DNA from: an uncultured Methylococcaceae bacterium
GTDB taxonomy: Bacteria > Pseudomonadota > Gammaproteobacteria > Methylococcales > Methylomonadaceae
DNA length: 54,097 nt
Direction of reading: 5' to 3'
NCBI GenBank assembly: GCA_903945375.1
Contig: CAJAVP010000040.1
Location: 1 to 54,097, forward strand
Shown here: positions 1-8,742 of the stretch, one piece after another
How the letters are laid out: the number at the start of each line of letters is the position of its first letter
Numbering within the stretch: the stretch's first letter is position 1
Translations under genes and position numbers: made by a program
The notes under the pieces: model-generated
What the model saw: the letters and a program-made list of their open reading frames with translations, nothing else
Databases searched by the model: none
What the model was told of the DNA's origin: nothing

Positions 1-147
1 AACTGAAAATGCACTCAAGCCGGCGTCCGTCATAGTATAGCCCGTATTTTTTCCTGTTCGCCGATCGGTGAAGGTTTCAAAAGTTAGGCGCACAAACTTG
101 ATTACGTCACTAAAGGTCAACGCGTTTAATCCAAAGGGTGTACTCAT
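1..147 (-). CDS. Probable DDE transposase, N-terminal part (runs off left edge)
   Basis: An open frame of 49 codons starts with ATG at 147 on the minus strand and stays open to base 1, so only the N-terminus is present. It begins MSTPFGLNALTFSDVIKF and ends in the segment TMTDAGLSAFSV at the window edge. From memory, the 'DAGLSAFSVFF'-type segment resembles the N-terminus of a family of DDE transposases, but the catalytic part is outside the window. A divergent gene starts at 201. I cannot identify terminal inverted repeats in 148-200. The coding frame is clear; the family assignment is tentative. Confidence 0.5.
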   Translation of the reverse strand, partial: MSTPFGLNALTFSDVIKFVRLTFETFTDRRTGKNTGYTMTDAGLSAFSV

Positions 148-200
148 AAATTAGGTTTCAATGGGGATTCGGTAGGCTATTTTAGGCGCTGGATGCCATA

Positions 201-479
201 ATGAGAATTGCTGCGACTAAATGTTCTAACACTAAGATTAAGACAAATATGATAGCAGCCCACTTAGAGGTTCCATCGCCCTGCGTTAGACGCTGCTGCC
301 TAACCGACGATGATATTTGTTTAGGCTGCTTTAGGAGCTTAGAAGAAATTCTACGCTGGTCAGAGTCGAACACCAGCACTCGCCAAATGATTCTTGAGAA
401 AACGAGACACCGTCACCAAGCCTATAACTTACGCCGATTGAATAACGGCGATATTACTATTCAGGGAAATGATCAATGA
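201..479 (+). CDS. DUF1289 family small cysteine-rich protein
   Basis: This 92-residue protein has the DUF1289 cysteine pattern: SPCVRRC, then about nine residues, then CLGCFRSLEEILRW. These cysteines are expected to bind a metal, but the biochemical role of the family is unknown. A GGA about 7 bases upstream could serve the ATG at 201. The in-frame ATG at 249 is an alternative that would remove 16 poorly family-like residues. The gene overlaps the next one by four bases (ATGA at 476-479), so the two are probably translationally coupled. Family call is good; function is unknown. Confidence 0.75.
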   Translation: MRIAATKCSNTKIKTNMIAAHLEVPSPCVRRCCLTDDDICLGCFRSLEEILRWSESNTSTRQMILEKTRHRHQAYNLRRLNNGDITIQGNDQ

Positions 480-1075
480 AACAATTACATAGAAAAGACC
501 TATTTGGATGGTCAGTATTTAACGAAGAGCGCAATCTTGATTTTCATAGTGTGCTGTGGGTGCGTGAAGAGGGCAATATTCTCATTGACCCCTTACCCAT
601 GACCGAGCACGATCGCTTTCATTTACAACGCTTAGGGGGCGTTAAAATCATTGTCTTGACTAATAGCGAGCATTGCCGTGATGCGGGTCATATTGCTGGC
701 AGTACCGGCGCCTCTGTGTATGGCCCTGCGGCTGAAGAAGACAGCTTTCCTTTGTATTGCGACCGCTGGTTGTATGATGAAGACGAAATTGTGCCTGGGT
801 TAATTTGTTATGAATTAGAAGGCTCAAAAACGCCCGGGGAATTAGTGCTATTGCTTGAACACAGCACCCTCATTACAGGTGACTTAGTTCGCAGTCATAT
901 CGGTGGCGAGCTATGTCTGTTACCCGATACAAAATTATCTGATCGTAAACAAGCGATCCAATCCGTAAAGCGTTTAGCACAATTATCAGGTATACAAGCG
1001 GTGTTAACGGGTGATGGTTGGCCGATTTTCAAACATGGCAGCGAAGCACTCCGTCAATTAGCAAAATCACTGTAA
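476..1075 (+). CDS. Metallo-beta-lactamase-fold protein with degenerate active site
   Basis: This 199-residue protein reads like a metallo-beta-lactamase (MBL) fold: a strand ending in ILIDP (about residues 35-39), the metal-loop position around residues 62-70 (TNSEHCRDA), a TGDLVRSH segment near residue 135 and a TGDGWPIF segment near the C-terminus. The usual HxHxDH zinc motif is not present, because its expected histidines and aspartate are largely replaced (N63, E65, C67, R68). The later histidine of the GHG-type motif is replaced by TGDG. It may therefore be non-catalytic or use a different metal site. It overlaps the upstream DUF1289 gene by four bases, suggesting a shared role. Confidence 0.65.
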   Translation: MKQLHRKDLFGWSVFNEERNLDFHSVLWVREEGNILIDPLPMTEHDRFHLQRLGGVKIIVLTNSEHCRDAGHIAGSTGASVYGPAAEEDSFPLYCDRWLYDEDEIVPGLICYELEGSKTPGELVLLLEHSTLITGDLVRSHIGGELCLLPDTKLSDRKQAIQSVKRLAQLSGIQAVLTGDGWPIFKHGSEALRQLAKSL

Positions 1076-1144
1076 ATTTAAATACTGAATCCAGTTAGCG
1101 GCAAACTGGGTAAGTATCCCCTCCTTTGACTAAGCCAGACCATC

Positions 1145-3487
1145 ATGAGCAAAATAGTTTACAGTTTAGCGTTGATTGCCATTTGCGCCGTTTCAGTTGT
1201 TATTTATCCTTACATCGACTTTCCCAGCCCATTCAATAGCCCCGAGAATAATGCCAGCAAATTAATCATTCCGATTGATTCTCGGCATAAAGCGGGGCAA
1301 GTCAATTATCTTACCCAAGTCAAACCCATTCTTGATGCCCGTTGTGTGGGCTGCCACTCCGGATACAACGCGCCCTGCCAATTAAAACTAAATTCACCAG
1401 AGGGATTATTACGCGGCGCAACAAAGGGTAAATCCATATATTCCGATGATGTCACTCCCGCTATTTGGCGTGAACGCGGCTTTAATTTGCTGCTCAACGA
1501 TAAATCATCCTTCCCTGAACTCAATTTAAACCACTCATTGATTGCAAAGCTATTGACGCTAAAGCAAGCAAATACCCTACCGCCAGTCGGTCAATTACCA
1601 AAATCCTTACCCGTCGATACGTGGCAAGATGCCGAATGCCCTAGCATCGAACAAATCGGAGATTTTCAAGCCCATCATCCCTTAGCAGGAATGCCTTATG
1701 CGTTACCCTCGCTCACTAAAGCCGAACAATCTGTCGTCTTAAACTGGCTACAAGATGGCGCAAAAATTCCCAATACGACCGTACCAGTCTCTGTATCCGC
1801 CCAAGTAGACATAAAAAAATGGGAGCATTTTTTTAACGACAACACCAATAAATCACGGCTGATAGCTCGCTATCTCTATGAACATCTATTTAACAGCGAC
1901 TTACATTTTGAAGGTCAAGATAGCACGGAATTTTTCAAACTGGTTAGATCCAAAACCCCATCCGGGCAGCCAATTGAAGAACAAACCAGCGCCCATCCTT
2001 ATGATGCGCCTGAATCAGAGCATTTTTATTATCGGTTGCGCCCCGTGCAAGAAAGCCTAACGGTCAAAGAACACTTTGTTTACGAATTAAGCGATAACAA
2101 AATGGAGCGCATTAATAGTCTGTTTTTAAAACCGGATTATAGCGTTGACGCCATGCCTGCTTACGGTTCACCTCAAGTTGCCATACCGTTCCAAGTCTTT
2201 AAAGACCTACCGGTTGCCTCCAGATACCAATTTTTATTAGATGATGCCGCGCATTTTCTGGCCATGGCTTTTCACAGTCCACTGCTGAGCCATAACAAAA
2301 TGCCTATTGATGATCAATTTTGGCTGACTTTCATCAAACCCATGCCTGAATTGGAAAGCGATATTAACGCTTTTTTACAAAGCCATAGCGCACTCTTACA
2401 GATTCCTAAAGCAGAACAAGACAACATTGCCTTGCCGCAATGGTTACATTTAAAAGAAGCACAGCAGAATTATTTAAAAGCCAAAAAAACTTTTATTAAA
2501 GATATTGTCGCCAAACAAAACCCGAATGATCTAAGCCTGTTGTGGGACGGTCAACGCAGCAATGAAAATGCCGTCTTAAGCGTATTTAGTCATCATGACA
2601 ATGCGACCGTACACGCGGGCTTACTGGGTAAAACGCCGACGAGTGCTTGGGTTATGGATTATCCACTTTTAGAGCGACTCCATTATTTTTTAACCATCGG
2701 CGGAAAACTGTCAAAACAAGACCCGTATGACCTACCCACACAACAATTCCTAAAATTATTGCGTTATGAAGCAGAAGCCAATTTTTTACAGATGCTACCC
2801 AAATCGGCTCGCCAAACACTTAACGACCAGTGGCATTCCGGATTTAATGACATGATGTTCAGTTTGTTAAGTGAGCCTTTTTTAGATACTGACACGGACA
2901 CTGCAATCGATTACGGCTCGGAAGCTTATCAGCAAACCTTTTTCGATAAACTTCAACAACAGTTATCACCCTTAATCAAACCCGATACACTAAACCGCTG
3001 CCAAGGCCCTGAATGCGGGATTAACACTGAAAATGAACTGCCATCAACCGAAACCTTACTGATTAAGTTAGCTCATTTACCAAGTGATGCGATCAAAATC
3101 CTACCGGAAGTCTCTTTCTTGCGAATCAAAACCCGCTATCCAGAGCAAGATGCGGTCTACACCTTAATCAAGAATCAAACCCCACATGATTTAATCAGTG
3201 AATGGTCACATGGCAAGACTGAAGACAGTTTAACGATCAAAGCCGGACTCATCGCCAGTGATCCCAACCAGTTTTTTGACGTGCCAGAATCGCAACTGGA
3301 AAATTTCATCGACCAACTGAGCTACGCCAAGAAAAAACCAGACATTGGCAGCATTTACAGCCAATACGCCCTACGCCGCAATAATCCAGAAATATGGCAT
3401 GTTTATGATTGGATGACCCAAAAATACAAAGAAGAACAACCCCTAGCGGCAGGGTTGTTTGATATGAGTAATTACGAAAATCGCTAA
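1145..3487 (+). CDS. cti: Fatty acid cis/trans isomerase
   Basis: The product is a 780-residue fatty acid cis/trans isomerase. This family converts cis-unsaturated acyl chains of membrane phospholipids to trans, stiffening the membrane under solvent or heat stress. An N-terminal hydrophobic segment (about residues 4-22) would target it to the periplasm. A c-type haem motif, CVGCH (C67, C70, H71), sits at the usual place just after the signal segment. The length matches the family. A gap of about 70 bases separates it from the upstream gene, so it probably has its own promoter. Its 3' end faces the minus-strand glycan locus. Confidence 0.9.
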   Translation: MSKIVYSLALIAICAVSVVIYPYIDFPSPFNSPENNASKLIIPIDSRHKAGQVNYLTQVKPILDARCVGCHSGYNAPCQLKLNSPEGLLRGATKGKSIYSDDVTPAIWRERGFNLLLNDKSSFPELNLNHSLIAKLLTLKQANTLPPVGQLPKSLPVDTWQDAECPSIEQIGDFQAHHPLAGMPYALPSLTKAEQSVVLNWLQDGAKIPNTTVPVSVSAQVDIKKWEHFFNDNTNKSRLIARYLYEHLFNSDLHFEGQDSTEFFKLVRSKTPSGQPIEEQTSAHPYDAPESEHFYYRLRPVQESLTVKEHFVYELSDNKMERINSLFLKPDYSVDAMPAYGSPQVAIPFQVFKDLPVASRYQFLLDDAAHFLAMAFHSPLLSHNKMPIDDQFWLTFIKPMPELESDINAFLQSHSALLQIPKAEQDNIALPQWLHLKEAQQNYLKAKKTFIKDIVAKQNPNDLSLLWDGQRSNENAVLSVFSHHDNATVHAGLLGKTPTSAWVMDYPLLERLHYFLTIGGKLSKQDPYDLPTQQFLKLLRYEAEANFLQMLPKSARQTLNDQWHSGFNDMMFSLLSEPFLDTDTDTAIDYGSEAYQQTFFDKLQQQLSPLIKPDTLNRCQGPECGINTENELPSTETLLIKLAHLPSDAIKILPEVSFLRIKTRYPEQDAVYTLIKNQTPHDLISEWSHGKTEDSLTIKAGLIASDPNQFFDVPESQLENFIDQLSYAKKKPDIGSIYSQYALRRNNPEIWHVYDWMTQKYKEEQPLAAGLFDMSNYENR

Positions 3488-3549
3488 GTGCTGAGCATTG
3501 CAAGAGTAGAGATAGAATGGAATGGAAAATCTAAGACAAGAAATAATTT

Positions 3550-4458
3550 TCAAGAGACAGGGATATATTGGCTATTATTTTTACTAATAAATATCTTACA
3601 ACTTTTGCAATGTTCCAATTCCCCCATACGCCCTTCTAACATCATCTGCCTACGGTGTTCATAAGCATGGTTATTGTAAATTTCAAGTAAATCATTTTCA
3701 AAAATATTGCCTACGATAGGGACACCATAGCCACCGGCGCAACATAACACAACACCACCGTCAATTTGAATCATAAACTTGCTAACAATATCATCGCAAA
3801 TGGATCGATGAATCTCAGAATATTGCTTTATCTCTAATTCAGTTTGCTCATTTTCTCCAACAGGATCGCTAAACATATCATAAAATGCAATCATATCACC
3901 GTGATTTTTATTCAATTTTTGATTCCAATTTAAAAAATAGTCATCTGTTTGAATAGAATTCAATTCCTGTTTAATCATCCGTATAATAACTTTAGTTTTT
4001 CCATTGATATTTCTATACTGAATAAAGTTTTCAGCATTTTTAACAACGCTATCGAATTTCGTTCCAGGTCGTATTGTTTCATGAGTATTAGCATCAATAC
4101 CATCAATACTAATTATAATGGTATCTAACCCATTATCGATTAACTTTTTAGTTACTTGTTCATTAAGGGCTGTTGCGTTAGTAACCAGACCAATACCAGA
4201 AAAACCTGATTCATTGAGCAATAAAATTTTCTCCGAGATATGCTTATCAAGTAAACTTTCACCTAGCCCTACAAAAGTTACCATTTTAATATGATCTTTA
4301 ATTGGCAAAAGCTTTGAGACGATTATTTCAAATGCCTCGTAGCTCATAATTCCCTTTCTAGGACTCGATTCAATGGGACACATGCCGCATGAAGCAGTAC
4401 AAATACCTGCAACATTTTCGATATAGATATGATTAGGACAATACATATCAGTCACCAT
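3550..4458 (-). CDS. Radical SAM/SPASM domain protein (divergent member)
   Basis: This 302-residue protein has the radical SAM cluster motif CTASCGMC (C20, C24, C27), which binds the 4Fe-4S cluster that cleaves S-adenosylmethionine. The C-terminal SPASM-like region has cysteines at VVLCCAGG and at EHCKSC, which would hold an auxiliary Fe-S cluster. It is the last gene of the minus-strand glycan locus and is clearly more distant from the other three radical SAM proteins there, lacking their shared N-terminal segment. The DNA is AT-rich like its neighbours. The substrate is unknown; a sugar or glycan-linked group is an inference from context. The ATG at 4446 is an alternative start. Confidence 0.8.
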   Translation of the reverse strand: MVTDMYCPNHIYIENVAGICTASCGMCPIESSPRKGIMSYEAFEIIVSKLLPIKDHIKMVTFVGLGESLLDKHISEKILLLNESGFSGIGLVTNATALNEQVTKKLIDNGLDTIIISIDGIDANTHETIRPGTKFDSVVKNAENFIQYRNINGKTKVIIRMIKQELNSIQTDDYFLNWNQKLNKNHGDMIAFYDMFSDPVGENEQTELEIKQYSEIHRSICDDIVSKFMIQIDGGVVLCCAGGYGVPIVGNIFENDLLEIYNNHAYEHRRQMMLEGRMGELEHCKSCKIFISKNNSQYIPVS

Positions 4459-4492
4459 TTATACTTAAATCGAAAATAGATATTCAAAATAT

Positions 4493-5233
4493 TTATTTTA
4501 CACATTTTAAATAACCATCTGGTGCAGCAGTTTGCAATAACTTAGAATGAATGAAATCATCAACTTCGAATCTATTATTTTGTTTTAAAAATTTATGTAC
4601 AGCCGTTTTTGGATTGTTTCCCTTCCCCCAAGGACGATCAAGAAAATCCCCCGGATCGTCTTCTATTCCAGTATCCATCACAACCAAATAACAATCTTTT
4701 GTAACGAGTGGAGAGTATCTCTCAAGCTCTTCTAAAACATGTGCTTCTGTGTGGTCAGAGTCAAGGATTACCATAACACGTTGATCCGGTTCAATGATAG
4801 CAATAACTTGCTCTATAATTGATCGATCAAGACTTGATCCTTGTAACAATCTAATCCTAAAAGCCAATGGATGTTTCTCTATCATATCTATTGCATGGGG
4901 TCGTATATCAATATCTATTCCAATACATAATCCTTTATGATCATTTCCATGAACTAAATGAAGAATTGAGGCACTTAATACAACAGAGCCACCTCTGGCT
5001 ACCCCTGTTTCAATAATAACGTCAGGCTTTGTTTTCCAGATAATCTCTTGTAGTGCTACAACATCTTGAGGATAAGCAATAATAGGCAAACCAAGCCAAT
5101 CAAAATTATAATAATATTTGTTTCTAGCTAACTCGGAAAGTAAGTTAATGTTCCTATCAACAAACATATGATCTTGATAACAGCGTTTAACATTCTCTAC
5201 TCTTTCATCAAGAAATTCTTTATGTGTAGTCAT
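4493..5233 (-). CDS. CmcI-family methyltransferase/hydroxylase-like protein
   Basis: This 246-residue protein resembles the cephalosporin hydroxylase (CmcI) family. Despite the name, many members are S-adenosylmethionine-dependent O-methyltransferases acting on sugars such as rhamnose. The SAM-binding region is visible as IIETGVARGGSVVLSAS (about residues 75-91), followed by an acidic strand end (GIDIDIRPHA). A later VILDSDHTEAHV segment (about residues 154-165) carries the expected Asp and His residues. It lies between an NAD-dependent epimerase and a radical SAM gene in the glycan locus, so methylation of a sugar is the most likely role. Which reaction it performs cannot be decided from sequence. 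Confidence 0.75.
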   Translation of the reverse strand: MTTHKEFLDERVENVKRCYQDHMFVDRNINLLSELARNKYYYNFDWLGLPIIAYPQDVVALQEIIWKTKPDVIIETGVARGGSVVLSASILHLVHGNDHKGLCIGIDIDIRPHAIDMIEKHPLAFRIRLLQGSSLDRSIIEQVIAIIEPDQRVMVILDSDHTEAHVLEELERYSPLVTKDCYLVVMDTGIEDDPGDFLDRPWGKGNNPKTAVHKFLKQNNRFEVDDFIHSKLLQTAAPDGYLKCVK

Positions 5234-5312
5234 TCTTATTACCCAATCATAAAATCAGACTAGTTACTTTTAAGAAAAATAAATATCATAGATTAGCGAA
5301 AAAACTTTAATG

Positions 5313-6293
5313 TTACGAATACTCATCCATCATTAAATCAAGTTTCTCATCTATAACCATTAATTCCTTGTTTTTTAAAAACCATTCAATTGTTTCTTTT
5401 ATTCCTTCCAAAAATTTAACTTTGGCTGACCAACCATTTGAAATTATTTTAATTTTATTATTATTATATACACCGTCCCATCGTTTTTCATTTAATAAAC
5501 TTGGAGCTATATAGGGATATTTTTTAGCTATTTCATTACTTGACACATACACTAAATTAGGTTTTCCGTATCCCAGACCATTTGATAATGCGTACATTAT
5601 TTCATTCCACGTCAATATTTCATCACTGGTAATATGGAAAGACTCCCCAAGCGCATTTTTATTTCCTACCAAATGCATTGTGGCATCTGAAAAATCCTTA
5701 GAATGAGTAAGTGTCCATAAGTTTTTTCCATCATCATGCATAATAACTGGCTTTCTTTGTATTATTCTGTTTGGAATTGTCCAATCTCCATTTCCAATTG
5801 AGACAGGGATTATAGTGTCATACGTGTGAGTTGGCCTTATTATTGTCACAGGAAAATTTATTTTATTATAGGCATCAATAAATATTTTTTCACATGCTAT
5901 TTTATTTATAGCGTAATCCCATGTAGAATTTTTAATTATATTTTCTTCTATAATTGGAATGTTCTTAGCTGGTTTTTCATAAACTGATGCAGAACTTATA
6001 AAAATATATTGTTTAACAATATCTTTAAAAAGCCAAATAACAGTTTCCGCTTGCTCGGGTGTATAGCATAAAAAATCTATGACAACATCAAAATGTATTT
6101 TGTAGAGTGCACTTCTAAGCGAACTAATATTTCTAACATCGGCATTAATTATTTTCACATTATTTGGTAATTTTCTTCGTAATAATGATCCTTGGCTTCT
6201 TTTGACAACAGTTACATCCATGCCTGCTAAAATTGCATTATTTACACAATGCCAACTGATATTACCATTGCCACCCGTTATTAAAACCTTCAT
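5313..6293 (-). CDS. NAD-dependent epimerase/dehydratase (extended SDR)
   Basis: The 326-residue product is an extended short-chain dehydrogenase/reductase of the sugar-nucleotide epimerase type. It has an N-terminal Rossmann motif (TGGNGNIS, about residues 6-13), a DFLCYTP segment after the cofactor site, a serine-rich FISSASVYE strand and a catalytic Tyr-x-x-x-Lys (YAINK, near residue 132). It could act as an epimerase or reduce the 4-keto group of the CDP-sugar made by genes further upstream in the same locus; both are inferences. The coding DNA is very AT-rich. It follows the radical SAM gene at 6310 by a short gap, on the same strand. Confidence 0.8.
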   Translation of the reverse strand: MKVLITGGNGNISWHCVNNAILAGMDVTVVKRSQGSLLRRKLPNNVKIINADVRNISSLRSALYKIHFDVVIDFLCYTPEQAETVIWLFKDIVKQYIFISSASVYEKPAKNIPIIEENIIKNSTWDYAINKIACEKIFIDAYNKINFPVTIIRPTHTYDTIIPVSIGNGDWTIPNRIIQRKPVIMHDDGKNLWTLTHSKDFSDATMHLVGNKNALGESFHITSDEILTWNEIMYALSNGLGYGKPNLVYVSSNEIAKKYPYIAPSLLNEKRWDGVYNNNKIKIISNGWSAKVKFLEGIKETIEWFLKNKELMVIDEKLDLMMDEYS

Positions 6294-6309
6294 GTTTAAA
6301 CCACTAATT

Positions 6310-7326
6310 CTAAATTTTATTCACTAACTTAGTAAGCAACTCGTCCTTGTAGGGATCAAGATTATCCAAAGAACAATGCTGAGGTTGATTACATTTTTTG
6401 CAAACTAAATTTTTATTACGATTTCCACTAAGATGCTGAATTCTTAAGTTATTAAATTCTTTAGAATTCCAAATTTCATTTAAATTTTGTACTTTTACAT
6501 CACCAACCAATAGAGCTCTTGCCCAATCAACATAACAGGCGCTAACTTCCCCATTTGCATTTATTGTCAGTGCGTAAAATATATTAGGACACACGAGTTT
6601 CTCTTCTATCTGGTGTCCCCATAAACCCTCAGTAAAATCAACATTCATTCGTTTTGATACATCAAAATCTGGCCACATTTGTGATGAATTTTCAACAAAA
6701 ACTCTATCACAATAATCCCCGAACATTTCATAAAAATTTTCTACTGTTGCATTTGTTGCTAAAAGCTCTTTCGGAATTTTAATTACTATTTCAGTATTTC
6801 CTTTATTTTCATAGAGCCATTTTATATTAGCCAAAATAATATCAAAATCAACATCAGACTTGGCGAAATCCTTATATGTTGCTGAATCCATTCCATAGAT
6901 TGAGATATTTATTTTATCAATCCCCGCATCAATTAGCCCACCTACCCTATCGGAGGTCATTAAAATACCATTTGTAGTAGTTTCAATGAACGGAACATTA
7001 TTACTTCTTTTTGCGTATCTAACCATGCTATCTAAATTTTTGTTTAGAAATGGTTCACCATCATTTACAAGCATTAATACTTTTATTTTTTGAGGAAAAT
7101 ATTCCAGATCATCTATAATTTTAGTAAATAGAGAGTATTCCATTAATCCCATAAATCGATCTGTGCTTCTCATTAAGTGACGATCGCCAGTCGGGCAAAA
7201 TGCACATTTTAGATTACAAGCACTAGCAGGGCTAACGGTCAATATAAAAGGGGTATCTAATGGTATAACCTCTTCTAGTTTCGTACGCTCCTTCATGTTA
7301 ATTCTTGGCTTAATAGCTGCTTTCAT
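6310..7326 (-). CDS. Radical SAM/SPASM domain protein (paralog 1)
   Basis: The product (338 residues from the ATG at 7326) has a radical SAM motif, CNLKCAFC, about 37 residues in, and a SPASM-type C-terminus with cysteines at SACYVDW, VCKKC and QHC. The N-terminus (KAAIKPRINMKERTKLEEVI) closely matches the two other paralogs at 8743 and 11390. Those begin at MKAEIKPR, so I prefer 7326 over the ATG two codons upstream at 7332. Family members install or remove groups by radical chemistry. With a CDP-sugar pathway and glycosyltransferases nearby, a sugar-modifying role is plausible but unproven. Confidence 0.85.
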   Translation of the reverse strand: MKAAIKPRINMKERTKLEEVIPLDTPFILTVSPASACNLKCAFCPTGDRHLMRSTDRFMGLMEYSLFTKIIDDLEYFPQKIKVLMLVNDGEPFLNKNLDSMVRYAKRSNNVPFIETTTNGILMTSDRVGGLIDAGIDKINISIYGMDSATYKDFAKSDVDFDIILANIKWLYENKGNTEIVIKIPKELLATNATVENFYEMFGDYCDRVFVENSSQMWPDFDVSKRMNVDFTEGLWGHQIEEKLVCPNIFYALTINANGEVSACYVDWARALLVGDVKVQNLNEIWNSKEFNNLRIQHLSGNRNKNLVCKKCNQPQHCSLDNLDPYKDELLTKLVNKI

Positions 7327-7355
7327 AACCATCTCAGTATGTGCATGTAATAAAT

Positions 7356-8394
7356 TTATTTAGGATAGCAATATAAAATTGTTTCAGTCAAATGTTTACC
7401 ATGACATCGAACGTAGAAATCGTAAGAAACATCTAACCCTATCAAGAACAGAGGAATTTCCCACATGTCATTGATGAAATGATATATGGCAATAGCTAAA
7501 TATGGACGACTTCTTTTAAGCATCTTTAAACACCCTTGAAGAGCTTTTAATTCTGAACCTTCCACATCCATTTTAATTAAATTAGGCGAGTACGTTGGTA
7601 AAAAATCATCTAATGCAACTGTCATTATTATTTGATTTCCATTATCAACGATACACCCCCCCCCCGCTGTGCTTACCTGATTCAAAATTAACTATCCCTG
7701 TCGTGTTTGAAACACCACAAGGTACAGCAATACCATTTTTAGTTTTATTTCTAAGCAGCTGGCTCATTTTAGAAAAATTAGTTAACTCTGGCTCAAAAGC
7801 AACAATAGAATCAAATTTGTATTTATTGTTTTCTAAATGAAGTATTGTATCGCCAACATAAGAGCCACAATCAATAAAGTCTAAACTATCTGGATATCTC
7901 GGTAAGTCATAAGGGGTATATTGATCCGTTTCAGATATATAAGGATTTTCGTTAACTCTACCATTTAAATAACATTTAAAAACACTTCTATAAATTTTTT
8001 TGCTTTCCTCATCTACCAAATGATCACAAATATAATCAATCTTTTCGTGTATATTTTCAACATCACATTCAAAAAGAAGACACGAAGGATAAGCAGCCAA
8101 AAAAACATCCATAAAAATAATATTTTTAGCACCACTTAATCGCAAATTATTAATTACTAATTCAATACTCGAATTGTATGATGAGTTAATTATAGCAATT
8201 ATTACATCAAAATTTTCTAAGCTTGTATCTAACTTATCCGGATGAAAAATAGGAATACCAAGATATTCATTACTAGAATCCATACTATCTATGAAGAAAC
8301 TCAAATTATAATTATTTTTGATTAAAAACTTTGCTACAATCTTCCCGTAATGACCACAACCATATACCACTATATCTTTAGATTTACTAATCAT
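7356..8394 (-). pseudogene. FkbM-family methyltransferase, frameshifted at a G10 tract (possibly phase-variable)
   Basis: The gene starts at 8394 with a Rossmann-like segment (IVVYGCGHYGKIVAKF), followed by a SAM-binding motif (DFIDCGSYVGDT) and AFEPE. It then enters a run of ten G on the coding strand (7656-7665) and, in this sequence, stops at 7645 after 249 residues. The frame one base away continues from the tract to 7356 and encodes the missing C-terminal half, with the FkbM signatures LIKMDVEGSELKALQG, AIYHF and ETILYCYP. With nine G the two halves join as SGGGCIVDNG into one 345-residue protein. This is either a phase-variable gene caught in the OFF state, or a decayed gene or base-call error. 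Likely role: O-methylation of a glycan. Confidence 0.85.
7656..7665. repeat. Homopolymeric C10/G10 tract inside the FkbM gene
   Basis: Ten C in a row on the plus strand (G10 on the coding strand) lie inside an otherwise AT-rich gene, exactly where the reading frame of the methyltransferase breaks. Tracts of this type are classic slipped-strand mispairing sites. Nine G would give an open frame and ten give a premature stop about 11 bases beyond the tract. Confidence 0.9.
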
Positions 8395-8742
8395 GTTAAT
8401 CCTGTGTTATTAAGTATTGTAAGTATTCACTCCAACCCTAATGGTAGTACCATAAATAATGGGCAAAGTGTAGGTAATTATTTAGCTCCCTCTTTAATTT
8501 AAAGGCTATTCACCCAAGCACACGCTCATTCCAAAACATGGGTTGGTGATAAGGTGTACCAAGATCAAGCTTCGCGTAGCAATAGACAGAAAAAACGTAA
8601 AACAAGCAGTTAATAAATATAGCGACTTCAAAAATATCCATTATTGCGGTATATCCCCTCTGGTGCACAATGGAATTGCCGAATGGTTGCTATTTATTAG
8701 TCACAAAAAGACTCTGAAAGCAATATAGAGCCAATAATTTTA
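8395..8742. other. Intergenic stretch with unidentified coding-like remnant
   Basis: These 348 bases separate two genes of the glycan locus. A plus-strand frame of 61 codons (8543-8728) and an overlapping open frame from about 8508, reading FTQAHAHSKTWVGDKVYQDQ, look faintly protein-like. They run against the strand of the locus and I recognise no family. A relic of an inserted element is possible. I see no terminator or repeat here. Confidence 0.3.
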
